From: Anagrus nilaparvatae
Lineage: Eukaryota > Arthropoda > Insecta > Hymenoptera > Mymaridae
Assembly (NCBI GenBank): GCA_022575985.1
Contig: JAKSXM010000366.1
Span: 1-64,000, forward strand
DNA: 64,000 nt
Direction: 5' to 3'
The notes beneath the pieces were generated by a model. The model worked only from the letters and a program-made list of their open reading frames with translations, did no database searches and was not told the DNA's origin. Positions 48,391 to 57,792 of this stretch are shown here, in pieces (position 1 is the stretch's first letter; the number at the start of each line of letters is the position of its first letter). The position numbers and the translations under genes are program-made.

Positions 48391-51300
48391 GTTAAGGAAA
48401 TTTGTGTTAGAAATCCTGATTGCCGAACGTTAAGGTAATCCTGATTGCTGAGCGTTAAGGAATTCCTGATTGCCGAGCGTTAATTGCCGAGCGTTAAGGA
48501 AATCCTGGTTGCCGAGCGTTAAGGAAATCCTGATTGCCGAGCGTTAAGGAAATCCTGATTGCCGAGCTTTAAGGAATTCCTGATTGACGAGCGTTAAGGA
48601 AATCCTGAATGCTGAGCGTTAAGGAAATTTGAGTTAGAAATCCTGACTGCTGAGCGTTAAGGAAATTTGAGTTAGAAATCCTGACTGCTGAGCGTTAAGG
48701 AAATTTGAGTTAGAAATCCTGACTGCTGAGCGTTAAGGAAATTTGTGTTAGAAATCCTGATTGCCGAACGTTAAGGAAATCCTGAGTGCTGAGCGTTAAG
48801 GAATTCCTGATTGCCGAGCGTTAATTGCCGAGCGTTAAGGAAATCCTGATTGCCGAGCGTTAAGGAATTCCTGATTGCCGAGCGTTAAGGAAATCCTGAA
48901 TGCCGAGCGTTAAGGAAATAATGATTGCTGAGCGTTAAGGAAATTTGAGTTAGGTGATAGAAATTAAACATTAAGTAATTTAAGCATTAAGTAATAATTT
49001 AATTTTGAGTTAGGTGATAGACATTAAACATAAATTTAAGCATTAAGTAAGAATTTAAATAATAACTTAATGACTACATATTGTTAAAAATATAAGAATC
49101 ATTAGAAGAATTTAGTTAGATATTGAAAGTAACCACTTACAACGTACAAATGCTGCATATAATAGATAAGAATATAATAGTTAGATAAAATAGTTTTTTT
49201 ACTATGCAGTTTCTAACAAATAAACTAAATGTGATAAAAATAAATAAATTCAGTCAAGTAACTGAACTGAAACATTGAATTTAGAGTTATTCAACTCATG
49301 AAAAAACTGCTGTATAAATATGAAAATGTCAATTAAATCATTAAATTACTGCCTAAAATTGTTAACTAATTAAGGGCTAAGCAATATAAATTTTATATAT
49401 AGTCAATTTAATGAAGAAAAATTATAAAACAGCCACTAATTAGAATAATAAATGAAGCCATTAGAATTTGATAGCACCAGAATCATCAGAATCCTGATTG
49501 CCGAGCGTTAAAGAAATGATGATTGCTGAGCGTTAAGGAAATTTCAGTTAGAAATCCTGACTGCTGAGCGTTAAGGAAATATGTGTTAGAAATCCTGATT
49601 GCCGAACGTTAAGGAAATTCTGATTGCTTAGCGTTAAGGAATTCCTGAATGCCGAGCATTAATTGTTGAGCGTTAAGGAAAACCTGATTGCTGAGTGTTA
49701 ATAGCCGAGCGTTAAGGAAATCCTGATTGCCGAGCGTTAAGGAAATCCTGAATGCCGAGCGTTAAGGAAATAATGATTGCCGAACGTTAAGGAAATAATG
49801 ATTGCTGAGCGTTAAGGAAATTTGAGTTAGGTGATAGAAATTAAACATCTATTTAAGCATTATGTAATAATTTAAGTAATAACTTAATGACTACATATTA
49901 ACTTCATCCATTATGATATTGCATGCAATAGTTAAAAATACTTGTTAAATACTTGTTAAAAATATAAGAATCATTATAGGAATTTAGTTAGATATTGAAA
50001 GTAACCCCTTGCAACATATAAATGCTGCATATAATAGATAAGAATATAATAGTTAGATAAAATAGTTTTTTTACTATGCAGTATTTAACATATAAACTAA
50101 ATGTGATAAAAATAAATGAATTCAGTCAAGTAACTGAACTGAAATATTGAATTTAGAGTTATTCAACTTATGAGTAAACTGCAGTATAAATAATAAAATG
50201 TCAATTAAATCATTAAATTACTGCCTAAAATTGTTAACTATTTAAGGGCTAAGCACTATAAATTTTATATATAGTCAATTCAATGAAGAAAAAATATAAT
50301 GCAGCCACTTATTAGAATAATAAGAGAAGCTATTAGAATATAATAGCACCAGAATCTTTAGAATCCTGATTGCTGAGCGTTAAGAAAATCCTTATTGCCG
50401 AGCGTTAAGGAAATCCTTATTGCCGAGCGTTAAGGAAATCCTAATTGCCGAGCGTTAAGCAAATCCTGATTGCCGAATGTTAATTGCCGAGCGTTAAGGA
50501 AATCCTTAATGATTGATTGATTGCCGAGCGTTAAGGAAATCCTTAATGATTTAGAAATCCTGATTGCCGAGCGTGAAGGAAATGATGATTGCTGAGCGTT
50601 AAGGAAATTTGAGTTAGAAATCCTGACTGCTGAGCGTTAAGGAAATTTGTGTTAGAAATCCTGATTGCCGAACGTTAAGGAAATCCTGATTGCTGAGCGT
50701 TAAGGAATTCCTGATTGCCGAGAGTTAATTGCCGAGCGTTAAGGAAATCTTGGTTGCTGAGCGGTAAGGAAATCCTGATTGCTGAGCTTTAGTTGCCGAG
50801 CGTTAAGAAAATCATGATTGCCGAGCTTTAAGGAATTCCTGATTGCCGAGCGTTAAGGAAATCCTGAATGCCGAGCGTTAAGGAAATAATGATTGCTGAG
50901 CGTTAAGGAAATTTGAGTTAGGTGATAGAAATTAAACATTAATTAATTTAAGCATTAAGTAATAATTTAATTTTGAGTTAGGTGATAGACATTAAACATA
51001 AATTTAAGCATTAAGTAAGAATTTAAATAATAACTTAATGACTACATATTAACTGCATCCATTATGATATTGCATGCAATAGTTAAAAATTCTTGTTAAA
51101 TACTTGATAAAAATATAAGAATCATATGCATTAGAGGAATTTAGTTAGATATGGAAAGTAACCACTTGCAACGTACAAATGCTGCATATAATAGATAAGA
51201 ATATAATAGTTAGCTAAAATAGTTTTTTTACTATGCAGTTTCTAACAAATAAAATAATGGTATAAAAATAAATGAATTCAGTCAAGTAACTGAACTGAAA

Positions 51301-51703
51301 CATTGAATTTAGAGTTATTCAACTCATGAGTAAACTGCAGTATAAATAATATAATGTCAATTAAATCATTAAATTACTGCCTAAAATTGTTAACTAATTA
51401 AGGGCTAAGCACTATAAATTTTATATATAGTCAATTTAATGAAGAAAAATTATAAAACAGCCACTAATTAGAATAATAAATTAGAATTTGATAGCACCAG
51501 AATCATCAGAATCCTGATTGCCGAACGTTAAGGAAATCCTGAGTGCTGAGCGTTAAGGAATTCCTGATTGCCGAGCGTTAATTGCCGAGCGTTAAGGAAA
51601 TCCTGATTGCCGAGCGTTAAGGAATTCCTGATTGCCGAGCGTTAAGGAAATCCTGAATGCCGAGCGTTAAGGAAATAATGATTGCTGAGCGTTAAGGAAA
51701 TTT
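48391..51703 (+). repeat. Main satellite, plus orientation, paralogue of 42.0-45.7 kb without the transposon
   Basis: A long block (48391-48946) is followed by a core with the ACATATTGTTAAAAATATAAG deletion (48947-49490), a B core (49824-50360), a C core (50915-51510) and blocks between them. The C core holds the intact TTAA (51096-51099) used by the transposon in the other copy. The deleted core recurs 2,757 bp downstream (marker at 49077 and 51834), so this stretch is also a local higher-order repeat. Confidence 0.85.
51096..51099. other. Empty TTAA site, paralogous to the transposon insertion
   Basis: The context CTTGTTAAATACTTG is uninterrupted. Position 44170 plus the local offset of 6,926 gives exactly 51096. 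It serves as the natural pre-insertion control for the element at 44174-45099. Confidence 0.92.
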
Positions 51704-54019
51704 GAGTTAGGTGATAGAAATTAAACATTAAGTAATTTAAGCATTAAGTAATAATTTAATTTTGAGTTAGGTGATAGACATTAAACATAAATTTAAGCAT
51801 TAAGTAAGAATTTAAATAATAACTTAATGACTACATATTGTTAAAAATATAAGAATCATTAGAAGAATTTAGTTAGATATTGAAAGTAACCACTTACAAC
51901 GTACAAATGCTGCATATAATAGATAAGAATATAATAGTTAGATAAAATAGTTTTTTTACTATGCAGTTTCTAACAAATAAACTAAATGTGATAAAAATAA
52001 ATAAATTCAGTCAAGTAACTGAACTGAAACATTGAATTTAGAGTTATTCAACTCATGAAAAAACTGCTGTATAAATATGAAAATGTCAATTAAATCATTA
52101 AATTACTGCCTAAAATTGTTAACTAATTAAGGGCTAAGCACTATAAATTTTATATATAGTCAATTTAATGAAGAAAAATTATAAAACAGCCACTAATTAG
52201 AATAATAAATTAGAATTTGATAGCACCAGAATCATCAGAATCCTGATTGCCGAGCGTTAAGGAAATGATGATTGCTGAGCGTTAAGGAAATTTGAGTTAG
52301 AAATCCTGACTGCTGAGCGTTAAGGAAATTTGTGTTAGAAATCCTGATTGCCGAACGTTAAGGAAATCCTGATTGCTGAGCGTTAAGGAATTCCTGATTG
52401 CCGAGCGTTAATTGCCGAGCGTTAAGGAAATCCTGGTTGCCGAGCGTTAAGGAAATCCTGATTGCCGAGCGTTAAGGAAATCCTGATTGCCGAGCTTTAA
52501 GGAATTCCTGATTGACGAGCGTTAAGGAAATCCTGAATGCTGAGCGTTAAGGAAATTTGAGTTAGGTGATAGAAATTAAACATTAATTAATTTAAGCATT
52601 AAGTAATAATTTAATTTTGAGTTAGGTGATAGACATTAAACATAAATTTAAGCATTAAGTAAGAATTTAAATAATAACTTAATGACTACATATTAACTGC
52701 ATCCATTATGATATTGCATGCAATAGTTAAAAATTCTTGTTAAATACTTGATAAAAATATAAGAATCATATGCATTAGAGGAATTTAGTTAGATATGGAA
52801 AGTAACCACTTGCAACGTACAAATGCTGCATATAATAGATAAGAATATAATAGTTAGTTAAAATAGTTTTTTTACTATGCAGTTTCTAACAAATAAAATA
52901 ATGGTATAAAAATAAATGAATTCAGTCAAGTAACTGAACTGAAACATTAAATTTAGAGTTATTCAACTCATGAGTAAACTGCAGTATAAATAATAAAATG
53001 TCAATTAAATCATTAAATTACTGCCTAAAATTGTTAACTAATTAAGGGCTAAGCACTATAAATTTTATATATAGTCAATTTAATGAAGAAAAATTATAAA
53101 ACAGCCACTAATTAGAATAATAAATGAAGCCATTAGAATTTGATAGCACCAGAATCATCAGAATCCTGATTGCCGAGCGTTAAGGAAATGATGATTGCTG
53201 AGCGTTAAGGAAATTTGAGTTAGAAATCCTGACTGCTGAGCGTTAAGGAAATTTGTGTTAGAAATCCTGATTGCCGAACGTTAAGGAAATCCTGATTGCT
53301 GAGCGTTAAGGAATTCCTGATTGCCGAGCGTTAATTGCCGAGCGTTAAGGAAATCCTGGTTGCTGAGCGTTAAGGAAATCCTGATTGCCGAGCGTTAAGG
53401 AAATAATGATTGCTGAGCGTTAAGGAAATTAAGTTAGGTGATAGAAATTAAACATTAATTAATTTAAGCATTAAGTAATAATTTAATTTTGAGTTAGGTG
53501 ATAGACATTAAACATATATTTAAGCATTAAGTAAGAATTTAAGTAATAACTTAATAACGTAATAACGTAATAACTACATATTAACTGCATCCATTATGAT
53601 ATTGCATGCAATAGTTAAAAATTCTTGTTAAATACTTGGTGAAAATATAAGAATCATATGCATTAGAGGAATTTAGTTAAATATGGAAAGTAACCACTTA
53701 CAACGTACAAATGCTGCATATAATAGATAAGAATATAATAGTTAGATAAAATAGTTTTTTTAACAAATAAACTAAATGTGATAAAAATAAATAAATTCAG
53801 TCAAGTAACTGAACTGAAACATTGAATTTAGAGTTATTCAACTCATGAAAAAACTGCAGTATAAATAATAAAATGTCAATTAAATCATTAAATTACTGCC
53901 TAAAATTGTTAACTAATTAAGGGCTAAGCACTATAAATTTTATATATAGTCAATTTAATGAAGAAAAATTATAAAACAGCCACTTATTAGAATAATAAAT
54001 AAAGCCATTAGAATTTGAT
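51704..54019 (+). repeat. Main satellite: deleted core, C core, A core, ending at the S-P-Q-R island
   Basis: Cores lie at 51704-52238 (with the 55-bp deletion near 51837), 52559-53162 (C) and 53430-54019 (A). The A core is entered through AAATTAAGTTAGG and has the GGTGAAAATAT and TTTTTTTAACAAATAAAC variants, like the cores at 13375 and 63604. It stops after GAATTTGAT, where AGCACCAG would normally follow. Confidence 0.85.
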
Positions 54020-54207
54020 TTATCATATATCAATTATCATTTTAATCTCAAAAGTAACATTGATTTTAACGTTATTGTGCTTAAAAGTAAATTTAAGCCT
54101 AAAATTAATTCATATATTGTATAATAGCACGTACACGAAGTTTTTTTTGTGCAGATCTAGAAACAATTATACAACATTGTTTTTATCACTAGTAGAGCTA
54201 AATAGTG

Positions 54208-54325
54208 GAAATATTATGTACTAAAATACTATCTGAAAATAATTAGCAACGTTGCTAAATAAATCTTAAAATAATTAGCAACGTTGCTAATTATTTTCAG
54301 ATAGTATTTTAGTACATAATATTTG
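54208..54325. repeat. Perfect 50-bp-arm hairpin containing Q palindromes
   Basis: Arms 54208/9-54258 and 54275-54324/5 are exact reverse complements over about 50 bp, separated by a 16-bp AT loop. Each arm contains AGCAACGTTGCT, itself a palindrome, together with ATTTTCAGAT and TAGTATTTTAGTACATAAT. Perfect arms imply recent origin or selection or conversion that keeps them matched. Confidence 0.9.
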
Positions 54326-54410
54326 TAGAGTAATTAAACATAAAATACTATAATATTATCAATTATTTATCTCTGCTTACAAAGTTTAAAAATTCTTTCT
54401 AGACGCGTAA

Positions 54411-54487
54411 AAAAGTACTTCTTGAACGAGTTACATTACATTTACTTAAATTTTAAATATAAAACAACTCGTTCTCGAAGTATTTTT
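54411..54487. repeat. Imperfect hairpin in module S (22-bp arms)
   Basis: The left arm, 54411-54432 (TACTTCTTGAACGAGTT region), pairs with 54466-54487 (AACTCGTTCTCGAAGTA region) at about 19 of 22 positions. The corresponding part of S2 (about 55720-55797) keeps it in more diverged form. Confidence 0.7.
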
Positions 54488-54655
54488 AATCTCAAAAGTA
54501 AGATTGATTTTAACGTTATTGTGCTTAAAAGTAAATTAAAGGCTAAAATTAATTCATATATTGAATAATAACACGTACACGAAGTTTTTTTGTGCAGATC
54601 TAGAAACAAATATAAAACTTTGTTTTTATCACTACTAGAGCTAAATAGTGGAAAT
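54483..54655 (+). repeat. Module P (copy 2 of 3), left inverted arm
   Basis: Copies lie at 54040-54210, 54483-54655 and 55793-55965. Each holds GATTTTAACGTTATTGTGC, CTTAAAAGTAAA, CACGTACACGAAG and TGTGCAGATCTAGAAAC in that order. These match the reverse complement of module R (GTTTCTAGATGTGCAC, CTTCGTGTACGTG, TACTTTT, GCGTTAAAATCC), so P and R form diverged inverted arms of about 110-150 bp around each Q array. Confidence 0.8.
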
Positions 54656-55194
54656 ATTTAGCAACGTTGCTAATTATTTTCAGATTTAAATAGCAACGTT
54701 GCTAATTATTTTCAGATTTAATTAGCAACATTGCTAATTATTTTCAGATTCAATTAGCAACGTTGCTAATTATTTTCAGATATAATTAGCAACGTTGCTA
54801 ATTATTTTCAGATATAATTAGCAACGTTGCTAATTATTTTCAGATATAATTAGCAACGTTGCTAATTATTTTCAGATTTAATTAGCAACGTTGCTAATTA
54901 TTTTCAGATTTAATTAGCAACGTTGCTAATTATTTTCAGATTTAATTAGCAACGTTGCTAATTATTTTCAGATTTAATTAGCAACGTTGCTAATTATTTT
55001 CAGATATAATTAGCAACGTTGCTAATTATTTTCAGATTTAATTAGCAACGTTGCCAATTATTTTCAGATATAATTAGCAACGTTGCCAATTATTTTCAGA
55101 TATAATTAGCAACGTTGCTAATTATTTTCAGATATAATTAGCAACGTTGCTAATTATTTTCAGATTTATTTAGCAACGTTACTAATTATTTTGA
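54656..55194. repeat. 32-bp tandem array of palindromic units (17 copies)
   Basis: AGCAACGTTGC recurs every 32 bp, the GCAAC position starting at 54661 and ending at 55173 (16 steps of exactly 32). The typical unit contains the 20-bp perfect palindrome AATTAGCAACGTTGCTAATT followed by ATTTTCAGAT and a variable A/T pair. Single-base variants are confined to a few units (for example GCAACATTGC at 54725, GTTGCC in two units and GTTACT in the last). Confidence 0.95.
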
Positions 55195-55620
55195 TATAAA
55201 TCAAAACTTATAAAAGTTATAAAGACTGAATATTTCCAATATTTAAAAAACGATGTTTAATAATTGTTTCTAGATGTGCACAAAATAACTTCGTGTACGT
55301 GTTATTTTACAAAATTATTACTTTTAAGAATATTTAATTTTTTACTTTTTAAAGTTACTTTTCAGCTAAATAGCGTTAAAATCCATGTTTCATTTCAGTT
55401 ACTTGGTAGAACTTCATATATTTTAATCATATCACTTTTAGTTTATTTTTCACACCAACTAGTAAAAAAAACTATTTTATCTTATATCAGCCTTTTTAAC
55501 TTATGAATCAAAACTAAAATGTTTAATAAATATTAACATTCAGTTTTTTAGTCTTTACTTATATAACTAACCAATTTGACCTTTTGATTGTAACATTGTA
55601 ATTAATATATGATATTATTT
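55195..55620 (+). repeat. Module R copy 1, right inverted arm plus core-like segment
   Basis: The first part (about 55259-55387) is the inverted partner of module P. The next part resembles the main satellite core read in reverse (see 55376-55483). The rest (55490-55620) is AT-rich with no recognised motif. Copy 2 is at 56088-56516. It is nearly identical, with a net 3-bp length difference near 56206-56240. Confidence 0.8.
55376..55483 (-). repeat. Segment homologous to the main satellite core, in R1
   Basis: Read in reverse complement it gives GATAAAATAGTTTTTTTTAC, then AAATAAACTAAAAGTGATA, AAGTAACTGAAATGAAACAT and GGATTTTA. The A-class core has GATAAAATAGTTTTTTTAC, AAATAAACTAAATGTGATA, AAGTAACTGAACTGAAACAT and TGAATTTA, in the same order and nearly the same spacing. 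The intervening bases differ, so this is a diverged relative rather than a recent copy. Confidence 0.8.
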
Positions 55621-55965
55621 AACATAATATTTGTAGAGTAATTAAACATAATATACTATAATATTTTCAATTATTTAGCTCTGTATACAAAGTTTAAAAA
55701 TTCTTTCTAGACGCGTAAAAAAGTACATCTTGAACGAGTTACATTACAATTTACTTAAATTTTAAATATAAAACAACTCATTCACGAAGTATTTTTAATC
55801 TTAAAAGTAACATTGATTTTATCGTTATTGTGCTTAAAAGTAAATTTAAGCCTAAAATTAATTCATATATTGTATAATAACACGTACACGAAGTTTTTTT
55901 GTGCAGATCTAGAAACAAATATACAACATTGTTTTTATCACTAGTAGAGCTAAATACTGGAAACA

Positions 55966-56087
55966 TTTAGCAACGTTGCTAATTATTTTCAGATTTAAAT
56001 AGCAACGTTGCTAATTATTTTCAGATTTAAATAGCAACGTTGCTAATTATTTTCAGATTTATTTAGCAACTTTGCTAATTATTTTGA
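55966..56087. repeat. 32-bp palindromic array, short version (4 copies)
   Basis: This is the same unit as at 54656-55194, with GCAAC at 55970, 56002, 56034 and 56066. The last unit has degenerated to GCAACTTTGC. Its flanks are the same P and R sequences, so the array has expanded or contracted in place. Confidence 0.93.
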
Positions 56088-56271
56088 TATAAATCAAAAC
56101 TTATAAAAGTTATAAAGACTGAATATTTCCAATATTTAAAAAACAATGTTTAATAATTGTTTCTAGATGTGCACAAAATAACTTCGTGTACGTGTTATTT
56201 TACAAAATATTTATTACTTTTAAGATTATATAATTTTTTACTTTTTAAAGTTACTTTTCAGCTAAATAGCG

Positions 56272-56379
56272 TTAAAATCCATGTTTCATTTCAGTTACTT
56301 GGTAGAACTTCATATATTTTAATCATATCACTTTTAGTTTATTTTTCACACCAACTAGTAAAAAAAACTATTTTATCTT
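56272..56379 (-). repeat. Segment homologous to the main satellite core, in R2
   Basis: The second copy of the core-like segment, 896 bp downstream of the first and essentially identical to it. It carries the same differences from the main satellite, so those differences predate duplication of the S-P-Q-R module. Confidence 0.8.
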
Positions 56380-56573
56380 ATATCAGCCTTTTTAACTTAT
56401 GAAACAAAACTAAAATGTTTAATAAATATTAACATTCAGTTTTTTAGTCTTTACTTATATAACTAACCAATTTGACCTTTTGTTTGTAACATTGTAATTA
56501 ATATATGATATTATTTAACATAATATTTGTAGAGTAATTAAACATAAAATACTATAATATTTTCTATTATTTA

Positions 56574-57792
56574 GCAATCAGGATTTCTAAATCATTAAGG
56601 ATTTCCTTAACGCTCGGTAATCAATCAATCATTAAGGATTTCCTTAACGCTCGGCAATCAGGATTTGCTTAACGCTCGGCAATTAGGATTTCCTTAACGC
56701 TCGGCAATAAGGATTTCCTTAACGCTCGGCAATAAGGATTTTCTTAACGCTCAGCAATCAGGATTCTAAAGATTCTGGTGCTATTAAATTCTAATAGCTT
56801 CTCTTATTATTCTAATAAGTGGCTGCATTATAAGTTTTCTTCATTAAATTGACTATATATAAAATTTATAGTGCTTAGACCTTAAATAGTTAACAATTTT
56901 AGGCAGTAATTTAATGATTTAATTGACATTTTATTATTTATACTGCAGTTTACTCAAAACTCTAAATTCAATATTTCAGTTCAGTTACTTGACTGAATTC
57001 ATTTATTTTTATCACATTTAGTTTATATGTTAGATACTGCATAGTAAAAAAACTATTTTATCTAACTATTATATTCTTATCTATTATATGCAGCATTTAT
57101 ATGTTGCAAGGGGTTACTTTCAATATCTAACTAAATTCTTCTAATGATTCTTATATTTTTAACAAGTATTTAACAAGAATTTTTAACTATTGATGCAGTT
57201 AATATGTAGTCATTAAGTTATTACTTAAATTATTACATAATGCTTAAATAGATGTTTAATTTCTATCACCTAACTCAAATTTCCTTAACGCTCAGCAATC
57301 ATTATTTCCTTAACGCTCGGCAATCATTATTTCCTTAACGCTCGGCATTCAGGATTTCCTTAACGCTAGGCAATCAGGATTTCCTTAACGCTCGTCTATT
57401 AACACTCAGCAATCAGGATTTCCTTAACGCTCAACAATTAACGCTCGGCATTCAGGAATTCCTTAACGCTCAGCAATCAGAATTTCCTTAACGTGCGGCA
57501 ATCAGGATTTCTAACACAAATTTCCTTAACGCTCAGCAGTCAGGATTTCTAACTCAAATTTCCTTAACGCTCAGCAATCATCATTTCCTTAACGCTCGGC
57601 AATCAGGATTCTGATGATTCTGGTGCTATCAAATTCTAATGGCTTCATTTATTATTTTAATTAGTGGCTGTGTTATAATTTTTCTTCATTAAATTGACTA
57701 TATATAAAATTTATAGTGCTTAGCCCTTAATTAGTTAACAATTTTAGGCAGTAATTTAATGATTTAATTGACATTTTATTATTTATACTGCA
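56574..57792 (-). repeat. Main satellite in minus orientation, flip module copy 3
   Basis: This corresponds to 47200-48390 at an offset of 9,402 bp (CGTCTATTAACACTC at 47991 and 57393; deleted reverse B core at 56769-57279). It ends at the same CTGCA|GTTAAGG breakpoint (57792/57793). An extra subrepeat with GGATTTGCTTAACGC near 56660 is absent from the other copies. Confidence 0.88.

Larger units (their letters stand above)
54020..56573. repeat. Second complex satellite or composite repeat island (modules S-P-Q-R)
   Basis: This 2.55-kb island differs from the flanking satellite. Its order is P1 (54040-54210), a Q hairpin (54208-54325), S1 (54318-54482), P2 (54483-54655), a Q array (54656-55194), R1 (55195-55620), S2 (55621-55792), P3 (55793-55965), a short Q array (55966-56087), R2 (56088-56516) and partial S3 (56517-56573). 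S-to-S distances are 1,303 and 896 bp, differing mainly by the number of Q units, so the island is itself a tandem repeat. The left flank is plus-oriented satellite and the right flank minus-oriented, with TTAGC shared at the right join. I see no target-site duplication, so it is not a simple insertion. Confidence 0.85.

Noticed and set aside
54015..54224. A 69-codon frame across the left edge of the island
   Set aside because: It starts at TTG, straddles the join between two repeat families, and has AT-rich low-complexity content.
55264..55506. Paired 80- and 81-codon frames at 55264 and 56157 that differ by an in-frame 3-bp change
   Set aside because: They were considered because the length change keeps frame. 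They start at TTG, overlap the inverted arm and the core-like segment, and the copies are near-identical at all codon positions, as expected of duplicated non-coding repeats. A single indel is not evidence of selection.
55778..55966. A 62-codon minus-strand frame
   Set aside because: It lies in module P. Copies P1 and P2 do not preserve an equivalent frame of note, so it is a chance frame in AT-rich repeat.
54020..56573. The island as a simple transposon insertion (Helitron or foldback type)
   Set aside because: Its flanks are satellite in opposite orientations, no target duplication or defined termini are visible, and the interior is itself tandem. Descent from such an element remains possible.
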